Assembly (NCBI RefSeq): GCF_023716865.1
Contig: NZ_CP092417.1
Coordinates: forward strand, 4,690,001-4,754,000
Source of the DNA: Endozoicomonas sp. SCSIO W0465
Lineage (GTDB): Bacteria; Pseudomonadota; Gammaproteobacteria; Pseudomonadales; Endozoicomonadaceae
Direction: 5' to 3'
DNA length: 64,000 bases
Below, piece after piece: positions 16,398 to 24,553 of the stretch. Within the stretch, counting starts at the first letter, position 1. Each line of letters starts with the position of its first letter. A program made the translations under genes and the position numbers. The notes beneath the pieces are model-generated. The model was not told the origin of the DNA, made no database searches, and saw only the letters and a program-made list of their open reading frames with translations.

Positions 16398-17895
16398 CTG
16401 ACTCTTGATCACATCTCTCCAGCGCTGAACTGCCGGGCTATCTGCCAGGTTTTTACCCGATCCTGCAATTTCGCCCAGCCTTCCCATACCACTAACCAGC
16501 CGGGCTGCCCTGTATGCTTTGAATCACCCCAACCACCAAGCCGAGCAATCGTTTGAAGCAGCCAAGTGACTGTTGGCGGCTTATCGGGCAACGCTTTTTT
16601 TTCATAGGTTAGCCAGAGAACCTGCCATTCATCATCACTGACCACCTCATTCGCGAGTGTTTTTTCACTCCAAAGCTTTCTGTCTTTGTGCTGCCTGTCA
16701 TTCGGTAACATTAATGCTTCACGGATTTGCATTAGTCTGACAGCGACAAACATTAATATGACCGCAAGTCGTTCAATGTTATCCGGAGATTGCAGACGAA
16801 GCCTTTCTACTCCTGCTCCCGATTTCCAAGCCTTATGGAACTCTTCTATTCGCCATCGGAGCTCGTAAAATCGAATGATAGAGCGACAGTCTTCGAATGT
16901 TTCAATATCTTCAGTTGTCAATAGTACCCAGTGCAAACGGTCTTCGGAGTCATTGCCAATCTCTTCAGCCGACACAATATTCATAGTTACCGGTTCCGGC
17001 CTGCCGCCTGGCCTTTGCGGCGCCTGTATTGTCATCTTCTTTCTTTTGACCTGCAGCGTTGCCTTTCGCTTCTTTCTACCTCCTTTTTGAGGAACCACTA
17101 TCGTATATTTCCCCAACACTTCAGTCTGAGCTAAGGAATCAAATAATAAGAGTTCGCCATCCACCAGGATTCTGTTTTGTGTAGCTCTTACAACAAACCG
17201 CTGTCGGTTATCCAGTTTGTAGTGCATATATTCGTATATATCCGCCTCCCGGTCGCAAACACTGATGATGTCAGGCATTTTACCCCCCATCCTTTGTTCT
17301 GTGTTTTCAGAGGCTCTTTGCCACTTAAAGCTTTCCTTTCCCTCGTAAGGTAGCTGACGACGTTGGTTCTTTTTCCCCCGCTGAACGTCCTCTCTAACCC
17401 ATCGTTCTTGATCAATAAGCCCAATGCTTCGCTCTGTATCCGCATCAACCAAGAAGACAGAGTGGACGTGGAATCCTCTGGTTTTAGAGCCTTCAGGACC
17501 TCCAAGATCACCAAGCTCGGATCTGACAGCATGTTTATAACCCAGGGTTGTTGTATCTTCGAGAGCCAGAAGTAGGCGAGACTGTCTCGCTATTTTGGCA
17601 GTTGCCTGAAAGCCTGCCTCAGCTATTGCTTCAGGCTTTACGGCCTCATTCTCAATCAGCCGGTAAGCTCCAGTTACCAGTGCGGTATAACCTTCGCATG
17701 AAGATGACAAAGAATTACCGGTATGAGCTGAAAGCTCGGCAGCAACTTTGACAAGTCGTTTTGTACGTCGAGTATCACCCAAATCAGCACATCCAAAAGT
17801 TAGTTCTGACCATGGTTTAGGAGAAAGTGGAAGCATGACCTGTTTTATCAGTGAGAAATGATAGAACAAGGTAGCTATTTGTGATCAAGAGACAG
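16398..17895 (-). mobile_element. Complete IS50/Tn5-like insertion sequence
   Basis: The ends are CTGACTCTTGATCACA (16398-16413) and TGTGATCAAGAGACAG (17880-17895), inverted with one mismatch. The flanks CCCATGTG at 16390-16397 and 17896-17903 are a perfect 8-bp target duplication. IS50 usually makes 9 bp; here only eight match. Confidence 0.95.
16409..17869 (-). CDS. IS50/Tn5-like transposase (DDE)
   Basis: A 486-residue protein clearly of the Tn5 transposase type: FGCADLGDTRRTKRLVKVAAEL near the start, LLALEDTTTLGYKH (first Asp, about 107), ISVCDREADIYEY (second Asp, about 207), YELRWRIEEFHKAWKSGAG (catalytic Glu, about 340) and a C-terminal ARLGGWGDSKHTGQPGW. A start at 17836 (MLPLSPKPW) is also possible and closer to the family start. 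The frame is intact, so this copy could supply transposase for both copies in the window. Confidence 0.92.
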   Translation of the reverse strand: MFYHFSLIKQVMLPLSPKPWSELTFGCADLGDTRRTKRLVKVAAELSAHTGNSLSSSCEGYTALVTGAYRLIENEAVKPEAIAEAGFQATAKIARQSRLLLALEDTTTLGYKHAVRSELGDLGGPEGSKTRGFHVHSVFLVDADTERSIGLIDQERWVREDVQRGKKNQRRQLPYEGKESFKWQRASENTEQRMGGKMPDIISVCDREADIYEYMHYKLDNRQRFVVRATQNRILVDGELLLFDSLAQTEVLGKYTIVVPQKGGRKKRKATLQVKRKKMTIQAPQRPGGRPEPVTMNIVSAEEIGNDSEDRLHWVLLTTEDIETFEDCRSIIRFYELRWRIEEFHKAWKSGAGVERLRLQSPDNIERLAVILMFVAVRLMQIREALMLPNDRQHKDRKLWSEKTLANEVVSDDEWQVLWLTYEKKALPDKPPTVTWLLQTIARLGGWGDSKHTGQPGWLVVWEGWAKLQDRVKTWQIARQFSAGEM

Positions 17896-18190
17896 CCCAT
17901 GTGGGGGTTAAGGAGGAAGGCAGCGCCACGGTGAAAAGTGACTTCTACAAGGTCACCACCACCGGCGGTATGACCCGCACCCTGAACGGTAAGAAGTGGG
18001 CCGAGATCAACGGCCAGCTGCCCAACGAGGTGGTGCAGAACGTGGTGCGCCTGAAGCCGGAACTGGATACCCGCCAGTTCAAGGCCCTGAAGGCGCTGAA
18101 CCCGCAACAGTACGCCATTGTGGCACAGGCGGTCACCAGCAAACCCCGCAAGTCATCGGTAAAAATTGAACGACTGGAGGCTGGCAACTG

Positions 18191-18961
18191 ATGGCTTTTT
18201 CTCTCAACTCCATCAGCCAGGCGGCGGGTTTTACTGCACCCCGTCTGCTGATCTACAGCGATGCCGGTGTGGGAAAAACCACGCTGGCGGCCGGTGCAGA
18301 TAGACCGATCTTTCTCTGCACTGAGGACGGTCTGGGCACCCTGACTGTGGACGCCTTTCCCATGCTAAGCCAGTACAGCCAGCTGATTGAGGCACTGTCT
18401 GCCCTGTACCACGAAGAGCACGACTACAAGACGGTGGTGCTGGACAGCCTTGACCACCTGGAGCCACTGATCTGGGCCCAAGTCTGCGCTGAGCATGACA
18501 AAAACTCCATCGAGGACTTTGGCTACGGCAAGGGGTATGTGGAGGCCCTGTCCCACTGGCGCAACCTGATGCAGTGGCTGAATGCCCTGCGCAATGAGAA
18601 AGGCATGACCATCATCCTGATCGCCCATGCCGAGATCAAGCGCTTTGAATCACCGGAAGTGGACAGCTACGACCGCTACCAGATCAAGCTCCACAAGCGA
18701 GCCTCGGAACTGGTGCAGGAGAGCATGGATTGTGTCCTGTTCGCCAACTACAAGACGGTGATCAAAAAAGAAGAATCCGGTTTTGGCAAAACCAAAGCCA
18801 AGGGCATCGCCACCGGACAACGGGTGTTGTACACCGAAGCCCGCCCGGCCTTTGTAGCCAAAAACCGTTACTCACTGCCTGCTGAACTGCCCATGAGTTG
18901 GGACGCATTCAGCCAGGCACTGAACTCATCCGCCAATAACAGCAACCAGCAAGGAGCCTAA
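18191..18961 (+). CDS. Phage RecA-like ATPase (Sak4/AAA_24-like)
   Basis: A 256-residue ATPase. PRLLIYSDAGVGKTTLAAGA (about 18-37) is the Walker A loop, and YKTVVLDSLDHLEPL (about 79-93) the Walker B. MTIILIAHAEIKRFESPEVDSYDRYQIKLHKRASELVQE resembles the sensor region of the phage AAA_24 family. Members such as Sak4 promote single-strand annealing with an SSB partner. The next gene is a DUF669 protein, often the SSB-like partner in such pairs. Confidence 0.8.
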   Translation: MAFSLNSISQAAGFTAPRLLIYSDAGVGKTTLAAGADRPIFLCTEDGLGTLTVDAFPMLSQYSQLIEALSALYHEEHDYKTVVLDSLDHLEPLIWAQVCAEHDKNSIEDFGYGKGYVEALSHWRNLMQWLNALRNEKGMTIILIAHAEIKRFESPEVDSYDRYQIKLHKRASELVQESMDCVLFANYKTVIKKEESGFGKTKAKGIATGQRVLYTEARPAFVAKNRYSLPAELPMSWDAFSQALNSSANNSNQQGA

Positions 18962-18963
18962 CC

Positions 18964-19563
18964 ATGGCAGGTCTCGGATTTAACGCTAACGAATACAACC
19001 CGGCCCAGGGTTTTGAACCACTGCCCAACGGTGACTATGTGGCCATGATCACCGAAGCAGAAATGAAGAACACCAGGGCCGGCACCGGCCAGTTCCTGAA
19101 ACTCACCTGGACGGTGATGGACGGCCAGTACGCCAGTCGAAAGGTGTGGAGCAACCACAACATCATCAACCCCAATGAAACGGCGCAGAAAATCGCCCGG
19201 GAAGAGATCAGCGCCATTGCCCACGCTATTGGTCGTCCTGCGGCCAGCACTACCGAAGAGCTGGTCAATATTCCCTGCCGGATCACCGTAAAGATCAAGC
19301 AGGAAGCCGGGCGAGACCCGTCCAATGAGATCAAGAAATGGGAGGCTATCGGCCAAGCCACATTTCCCACTCACGCCCAGCCAGCGCCCCAGCCTGCAGC
19401 AACTCCAGCAGCGCCAGCGCCGGGAGTGGCGCCAGCGGCAACAGCGCCTGCACCCGCTCCGGCGACGGTAGCGGCACCGCCGGCACCCCAGCAACAGGCT
19501 CCAGTGCCACAGCCTGCCCAGGCCCCCCAGGTACCGGGCAGCAAGGCGCCACCCTGGAATTAA
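18964..19563 (+). CDS. DUF669 protein, likely phage single-strand DNA-binding partner
   Basis: A 199-residue protein. The N-terminal two-thirds (YNPAQGFEPLPNGDYVAMITEAEMKNTRAGTGQFLKLTWTVMDGQYASRKVW...) is the DUF669 domain. The C-terminal tail (about 140-195) is low complexity, rich in Ala, Pro and Gln, like the flexible tail of SSB proteins. It follows the ATPase by two bases. SSB activity is inferred from context. Confidence 0.78.
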   Translation: MAGLGFNANEYNPAQGFEPLPNGDYVAMITEAEMKNTRAGTGQFLKLTWTVMDGQYASRKVWSNHNIINPNETAQKIAREEISAIAHAIGRPAASTTEELVNIPCRITVKIKQEAGRDPSNEIKKWEAIGQATFPTHAQPAPQPAATPAAPAPGVAPAATAPAPAPATVAAPPAPQQQAPVPQPAQAPQVPGSKAPPWN

Positions 19564-19660
19564 TAACCGGGTAACGGGCTTCCTTCATCGGAAGCCCGGT
19601 CAGGCATCATCGTAGAACAACCGTCGTCAACCAGCAACGCAGCAAAAAGAGGTATCCACC

Positions 19661-20704
19661 ATGAAGATCCCGGAAGCGGACAGCACCATCCAGCGGATTT
19701 ACCGTCATTACGAGACACAGGCGGACAACGGTTTTCGGCCACACCTGGGCGCCTCCCTTATTGGTGAACCCTGCAGCCGCTCCCTCTGGTATAGCTTCCA
19801 CTGGTGCACCGCTGCCGGTTTTGACGGCCGTATGCTGCGACTGTTTGAAACCGGCCAGCTGGCAGAAGCCCGGTTTGCGGACAACCTGCGGACCGCCGGT
19901 GTTCAGGTCTATGAAGAGGATCCGCAAACAGGCCAGCAGTTCCGGGTCACTGCCTGTGATGGTCATTTTGGCGGCTCCATGGATGGGGTTGGCCTCGGGT
20001 TTGTGGAAGCCCCCAAGACCTGGCACGTCATCGAGATGAAAACCCACTCGGAGAAGTCGTTCAAAGAGCTGGTGAACAAAGGGGTTGAGGAGTCCAAGCC
20101 CCGTCACTTTGCCCAGATGCAAGTCTATATGCATTTGGCAGAAAACGGCCCACTGAAACGGGCCTACTACCTGGCTGTAAACAAGAATACCGATGCGCTC
20201 TATGGCGAGCGGGTGAAATACGACAAAACCAAGGCAACCGCACTGGTCAACAAGGCAGCCGCTATTATCGCCAGCGACACACCACCGGAGAAGATCCACC
20301 AGGATCCCAGCTGGTACCAGTGCAAGTTCTGTGACCATGCCGCCGTCTGCCATGGCCAGCAGGCTCCTGTCGTCAACTGTCGCACCTGCCTGCACAGCAC
20401 CGCCATTGAAAACGGTGAATGGCACTGCGCCCGTTATGACTGCCTGATTCCCACGGAGCAGCAGCGCAAGGGTTGCCAGTCCCACCTTTATCTGCCGGAC
20501 CTGTTGTTTGGTTTTGCCGAACCAGTGGACTCCGGGGAGTACTGGATTCAATACCGGCTGAAAAGCAATGGTCAGCTGTTTGTGACTGGCGAAGCACCGG
20601 AGCAACTGAAGTCCTCCGAGATCCGCGCCGTGGATCAAAAGGAGCTGTTAACCGATCCCAATGTGCAGACCATCCGCCAGTCGTTTCAGGCCACGTTGAT
20701 TTAA
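19661..20704 (+). CDS. PD-(D/E)XK exonuclease-like protein
   Basis: A 347-residue protein. GASLIGEPCSRSLWYSFHW (about 30-48), FGGSMDGVG (first acidic residue, about 110) and WHVIEMKTHSEKSF (the E.K motif, about 124-136) form a PD-(D/E)XK core, and the Gln of RHFAQMQVYMH follows as in Cas4/YqaJ-type nucleases. A Cys-rich region (CKFCDHAAVCHG, CRTCLHS, about 222-250) may bind iron-sulfur or zinc. Together with the ATPase and DUF669 protein it forms a phage recombination module. Confidence 0.8.
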   Translation: MKIPEADSTIQRIYRHYETQADNGFRPHLGASLIGEPCSRSLWYSFHWCTAAGFDGRMLRLFETGQLAEARFADNLRTAGVQVYEEDPQTGQQFRVTACDGHFGGSMDGVGLGFVEAPKTWHVIEMKTHSEKSFKELVNKGVEESKPRHFAQMQVYMHLAENGPLKRAYYLAVNKNTDALYGERVKYDKTKATALVNKAAAIIASDTPPEKIHQDPSWYQCKFCDHAAVCHGQQAPVVNCRTCLHSTAIENGEWHCARYDCLIPTEQQRKGCQSHLYLPDLLFGFAEPVDSGEYWIQYRLKSNGQLFVTGEAPEQLKSSEIRAVDQKELLTDPNVQTIRQSFQATLI

Positions 20705-20732
20705 CCAATAAGAAAAGAAGGAAGCGCACATT

Positions 20733-21380
20733 ATGAAACTCAGCAAAGCCATGAAAAGTGACATGCTGGTCAATGCCCTTGAAACCCTATTTGGCAAGGA
20801 GATGGACAAGCTGAACAGCAAGTTGACCAAACTGGTTGAACCGCTGCTGCCACTGTATGAAAAGGAGCTTGGCCCCTGGCGTGACGTGGAAAAACGCTTG
20901 TTCTCCCTGTCCAGTTCGGCTTATCTGCAGAAGCTCAATGAAAAGTCCTATTCCCGCAAATTGCGGTTGCGGTTTGCTGATTCCGGTTATCGCAAACTCC
21001 AGTTCACCGGCAACCTGGACAAGCTGGCAGAAGAGTCTGTCGCACTGGCTTATGCCGTCCCCTATCACTACTACGACAGTCGCAAGGTTGTCTTCCATCT
21101 GGACACACTGCTGAAGACACACCCGGCCAAGCTCAAGCGACTGGAAGCTCATGAACAAAAAGTGGATGAGTTGCTGGAACGTATCAAGAAAACCCGCTGG
21201 GAACTGAATCAACTGCTGCAGTCGTGCACCACTGACAAGCATCTTATGGATGCCTGGCCGGAAGGTATTGAGAAAAGGGTTCTGGTCATTCCGAAAAAAG
21301 AGGTCACTGCCAACCTGCCCATCGCTGTACACAACCTGAATGAAATTGTGTTTGGGACCGCTCAGGAGGAAGCATGCTGA
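20733..21380 (+). CDS. Phage protein, possibly Nmad5 (nucleotide modification associated) family
   Basis: A 215-residue protein. The start MKLSKAMKSDMLVNALE and the C-terminal LLQSCTTDKHLMDAWPEGIEK are reminiscent of Nmad5 proteins, which begin with a similar helix and end in a conserved W-P-E block. Nmad5 was named for its association with DNA base modification in phages, but no activity is shown. A C5 methyltransferase lies 3 kb downstream. The assignment is tentative. Confidence 0.5.
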   Translation: MKLSKAMKSDMLVNALETLFGKEMDKLNSKLTKLVEPLLPLYEKELGPWRDVEKRLFSLSSSAYLQKLNEKSYSRKLRLRFADSGYRKLQFTGNLDKLAEESVALAYAVPYHYYDSRKVVFHLDTLLKTHPAKLKRLEAHEQKVDELLERIKKTRWELNQLLQSCTTDKHLMDAWPEGIEKRVLVIPKKEVTANLPIAVHNLNEIVFGTAQEEAC

Positions 21381-21580
21381 TGCAAATATTAACCATGCTG
21401 TCCTCTCTGGTTACACCCACCACTGCCAGTGGCCGGAAGATCAGGCGACACCGGAAACAACCAAGACCCTGCCTGAAGTGCGGCAGGCTGCACACCCATA
21501 ACAACTGCTTCTGCAGTGCAGAGCATTGCCATGAGTACCGGGCAAAACAAAAAGCAAGTAGGCTGAACCATGGCCTTTGA
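21374..21580 (+). CDS. Small zinc-finger phage protein
   Basis: A 68-residue protein. PCLKCGRLHTHNNCFCSAEHCHEYRAKQK (about 31-59) has paired cysteines in the C..CG...CFCS..C pattern of small treble-clef phage proteins. AGGAGG lies just before the ATG, which is inside the end of the preceding gene. Its own end overlaps the helicase start. Confidence 0.6.
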   Translation: MLMQILTMLSSLVTPTTASGRKIRRHRKQPRPCLKCGRLHTHNNCFCSAEHCHEYRAKQKASRLNHGL

Positions 21581-23366
21581 CCTGCGCTGGTACCAGTCAG
21601 AAGCCATCACCGCTATTTATGAGTATTTTGGCCGGGCCCAGGGCAACCCCCTGGTCTGTGTCAGCACCGGCGGCGGCAAGTCGGTCATTATTGCCGCCTT
21701 TATCCAGCAGGTGATGGAGGCCTGGCCAGATCAGCGGATTCTGGTGCTGGCCCATGTGAAGGAGATCCTGGAACAGAACTTCGACAAGATCACCGCCATC
21801 TGGCCACTGGCACCGGCCGGCGTTTATTCCGCAGGCCTGAACCGTCGGGACACCGATTCCGCCATCCTGTTTGCCGGTATCCAGTCGGTTCATAACAAGG
21901 CCTTTGACCTGGGTGCCTTTGACCTGGTGATTGTGGACGAGTGTCATCTGATCAATGCCGAGAAAGACGACACCATGTACACCGGCTTCTTTCATAACCT
22001 GAAGCTGATGAACCCCAGGGTGAAGGTGATTGGCTTCAGTGCCACGCCCTACCGTATGAAGTCCGGGCTGCTGACCGAGGGTGATAACGCCCTGTTTGAT
22101 GAAGTGGTCTATGAGACCGATATCCAGCGGTTAATTGATGAAGACTTTCTTTCCCCGCTGATCAGCAAGGGCGGTAAAGAGAAGATTGATATGGCTGGCG
22201 TCCGTACCCGTACCGGCGAGTTCATGACCAAAGACCTGGAAGAAGCAGTACACCGCAACGATGTTACCGACAAGGCGGTGAACGAGATCATCCACTACGG
22301 CAAAGACCGTAAAGCCTGGCTGATATTCTGTGTCAGTGTCGCCCATGCGGAGGAAGTCAAAGAACTGCTGGAGTATGAAGGGATTACCACGGCCTGCGTA
22401 CACGGTGGCACCCCGGCAGCTGAGCGGGAACAGATCCTCAGTGACTACAAGGCCGGCAGAATTCAGGCACTCACCAGCCAGGGGGTATTGACCACCGGTT
22501 TCGATGCGCCACGGACCGACCTGATCGCCCTGCTGCGCCCCACCAAATCACCGGGGCTTTATGTGCAGATCCTTGGCCGTGGCCTGCGCATCAGCCCCCA
22601 GACCGGCAAGACCGATTGCCTGGTGCTGGACTACGGCGGCAATGTGGAGCGCCATGGCCCCATTGACCGGATCAATGTAGACAGTATCCGTCGCAAGAAA
22701 AAAGGCGTGACGGGTGAAGCTCCCATGAAAGAGTGCCCCCAGTGCCAGACCTTTGTACTGGCCTTCACCCGCGAGTGCCCGGACTGCGCCTACCAATGGC
22801 CAGAAAAGCCACAGCATGAGGAGAGTGCCAGCGGTGCTGCCGTACTGGCCAGCCAGGTCGAGGCCGAGTGGCACAACGTGGATGACGTTCATTACGACCT
22901 GCACGAAAAAAAGGACAAGCCACCCTCACTGAAAGTGACCTATCGCTGTGGTTTTGATGCCTATTCCGAGTGGATCTGCTTTGAGCATACCGGCTTTGCC
23001 CAGAACAAGGCCCAGATGTGGTGGTTCAAACGTGCCGGGTTCCATGCCCCATGCCCAAGAACCGTGGCCGATGCCCTGGACCGGATAAAGGAGCAGCAGA
23101 TTTCGTTTGTGGTACCCAGCCGTATCCAGGTGAAACCGGAGGGACGTTTCCAACGGATCCTGAACTACGACATGAGCCCGCTACCTGGCACACCCAGCGA
23201 ATGGAACGACAACCCGACAGCACGACCACGGCAGGAAACATTAAAACCACCGGGCAGTGATGACTTCAGCGCCATTAACGATGAGCTGGACAGCTGGGGC
23301 GATGCGCTGGACACCGTATGGGACCAGCCCGGGGAAACCTTTGAAGACGACACCATTCCTTTTTAG
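21570..23366 (+). CDS. Phage DEAD/DEAH-box helicase (SF2, type III restriction-like fold)
   Basis: A 598-residue helicase. Motif I is CVSTGGGKSVIIAAF (about 28-42), motif II LVIVDECHLIN (about 116-126), motif III GFSATPYR (about 156) and motif VI QILGRGLRISPQTGKTDCLVLDYGG (about 332-356). A CPQC...CPDC zinc finger follows at about 387-408. The long C-terminal part has no known domain. Such helicases replace or support host helicases at branched DNA in phage replication and recombination. Confidence 0.88.
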   Translation: MAFDLRWYQSEAITAIYEYFGRAQGNPLVCVSTGGGKSVIIAAFIQQVMEAWPDQRILVLAHVKEILEQNFDKITAIWPLAPAGVYSAGLNRRDTDSAILFAGIQSVHNKAFDLGAFDLVIVDECHLINAEKDDTMYTGFFHNLKLMNPRVKVIGFSATPYRMKSGLLTEGDNALFDEVVYETDIQRLIDEDFLSPLISKGGKEKIDMAGVRTRTGEFMTKDLEEAVHRNDVTDKAVNEIIHYGKDRKAWLIFCVSVAHAEEVKELLEYEGITTACVHGGTPAAEREQILSDYKAGRIQALTSQGVLTTGFDAPRTDLIALLRPTKSPGLYVQILGRGLRISPQTGKTDCLVLDYGGNVERHGPIDRINVDSIRRKKKGVTGEAPMKECPQCQTFVLAFTRECPDCAYQWPEKPQHEESASGAAVLASQVEAEWHNVDDVHYDLHEKKDKPPSLKVTYRCGFDAYSEWICFEHTGFAQNKAQMWWFKRAGFHAPCPRTVADALDRIKEQQISFVVPSRIQVKPEGRFQRILNYDMSPLPGTPSEWNDNPTARPRQETLKPPGSDDFSAINDELDSWGDALDTVWDQPGETFEDDTIPF

Positions 23367-23378
23367 CGGGAGAGCACA

Positions 23379-23564
23379 GTGAATATTAGGAAAATCAAAC
23401 AGGCCTTGCAGCTGGGACGAGCCATGGTACTGATGCCATCGGCTCACCTGCCGGATCGTCTGCAGGTGGCAAAAGAGATGGAAGAGGCACTGGCGGAGCT
23501 GGATGCCACCACGCCATTCATTACGTCAGAACAGGAGCAGGATCATGGAAAGAAAACATCTTAA
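23379..23564 (+). CDS. Small hypothetical phage protein
   Basis: A 61-residue helical protein (MNIRKIKQALQLGRAMVLMPSAHLPDRL...). GGGAGAG precedes the start. It overlaps the next small gene by 20 bases. No function is recognised. Confidence 0.5.
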   Translation: MNIRKIKQALQLGRAMVLMPSAHLPDRLQVAKEMEEALAELDATTPFITSEQEQDHGKKTS

Positions 23565-23775
23565 CCGGCTGGCTCTGGACATTGTCGCCATGGAAGGGGC
23601 AAGCCGCTCCATCAAAAGCGACAACCGTCGCCCCTGGCAACCGGGTCAGATTACCTTCAGCCAATACCAGCAGCTGGAGCAGCCACGGGTGCAGATGGCC
23701 AGACGTAATGCCGCCACCATTGCGGATACCTGGATTCTGGAGATTATGAAAAATTTACGGAGCAATAATGGCTAG
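23545..23775 (+). CDS. Small hypothetical phage protein
   Basis: A 76-residue protein from ATG 23545 (MERKHLNRLALDIVAMEGASRSI...), preceded by CAGGAGCAGG. It is basic and probably helical. The in-frame extension upstream to 23503 lacks a ribosome site. No function is recognised. Confidence 0.5.
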   Translation: MERKHLNRLALDIVAMEGASRSIKSDNRRPWQPGQITFSQYQQLEQPRVQMARRNAATIADTWILEIMKNLRSNNG

Positions 23776-23809
23776 AAAAGTGCCAAATAAGTTGCTGACG
23801 GGAGAGTGA

Positions 23810-24043
23810 ATGATGTTTAGCAAAGCAACCTGGGAAAAAGAGATCGCCAATTCAGAGATTCGAAACAAGGAGCGGCAGTTCTTTAAATCTCAATTGGAGA
23901 TAATTGAATCCGGAAAAGAGATTCAATTTGATTCAAAAGCGTTTTTTAAGTTTGTCGATTTTTTGAAAGCGCAGAACAACAGCTACAAGTTTCAATTCAG
24001 AGTGGCTGATGGGATTTATGTTTTGTTACCGAATAGAGATTAG
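23810..24043 (+). CDS. Small hypothetical protein
   Basis: A 77-residue protein with a charged helical start (KATWEKEIANSEIRNKERQFFKSQLEIIESGKEI) and a hydrophobic end (VADGIYVLLPNRD). CGGGAGAG lies before the tandem ATGATG, so the start could be 23810 or 23813. Its base composition is more AT-rich than the operon upstream, hinting at later acquisition. Confidence 0.5.
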   Translation: MMFSKATWEKEIANSEIRNKERQFFKSQLEIIESGKEIQFDSKAFFKFVDFLKAQNNSYKFQFRVADGIYVLLPNRD

Positions 24044-24045
24044 AA

Positions 24046-24276
24046 ATGAATCAATCAACCCGCCAGTGGTTAGAGCACCTGGCTACGGTGAAAAACAATT
24101 CCAAAGCTCAGGAGATTGTTGATCACATTGAGCAGCTGGAAGAGATGTTAAGAACATACGTTATTGAATGTGGCCTCCGTGGTGGAGAGGACGACCAGCT
24201 GCTTTCTCCAGAAGAACAGCATTGTGACATTGTCGCTGATGCGATGCGATCACTTGGAATAAACAGCCATGAGTAA
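24046..24276 (+). CDS. Small hypothetical protein
   Basis: A 76-residue acidic, helical protein (MNQSTRQWLEHLATVKNNSKAQEIVDHIEQLEEMLRTYV). It starts two bases after the previous stop and overlaps the next gene by eight bases, so the three small genes form one unit. Function unknown. Confidence 0.5.
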   Translation: MNQSTRQWLEHLATVKNNSKAQEIVDHIEQLEEMLRTYVIECGLRGGEDDQLLSPEEQHCDIVADAMRSLGINSHE

Positions 24277-24490
24277 ATACGACAATCCGAACAAATGCCG
24301 AAAGTGTGGAGGCAGCAATCAATTCCATAAACCCAGTTATGAAGATGGCATGCATTTATTTGAAACTGAAACCGAGTGCAAAGAGTGCGGCCATAAGGAT
24401 TTTTGGATAACTGGATTTTATTGGTATGAACCAGAAGATGAAAAACCTGACTCCAAGGTGAATATCCACTCGGCCAATTTAAACAAATAA
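24269..24490 (+). CDS. Small zinc-ribbon protein
   Basis: A 73-residue protein with two CXXC pairs, CRKCGG (about 10-15) and CKECGH (about 37-42), bracketing a His-containing middle: a zinc ribbon. The C-terminal tail is charged and probably disordered. It may be a small transcription or DNA-binding accessory protein. Confidence 0.6.
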   Translation: MSKYDNPNKCRKCGGSNQFHKPSYEDGMHLFETETECKECGHKDFWITGFYWYEPEDEKPDSKVNIHSANLNK

Positions 24491-24553
24491 ACCAAAAAAT
24501 AATCTGACCACTATTAAAAATCCGGCAATAATCGGACGGGGATCTTTTGCGCC

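Larger units (their letters stand above)
16245..18191 (+). pseudogene. Phage gene interrupted by an IS50-like element
   Basis: The first 51 codons (16245-16397, MNENQTATAQSP...EEQILTHV) and a second part (17904-18191, GVKEEGSATVKSDFYKVTTTGG...) form one 146-aa frame when the IS and one 8-bp target copy are removed, giving ILTHVGVKEEGS. It lies between the FtsK-gamma gene and the Sak4-like ATPase, and its stop overlaps the next ATG as TGATG. In related phage operons a gene of this shape (coiled coil, then a compact domain with TRTLNGKKW) precedes the recombinase. Its function is not known to me. Confidence 0.85.

Noticed and set aside
19607..20638. 343-codon open frame antisense to the PD-(D/E)XK nuclease gene
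   Set aside because: The sense strand carries the nuclease motifs and the operon spacing; the antisense frame is a codon-bias shadow.
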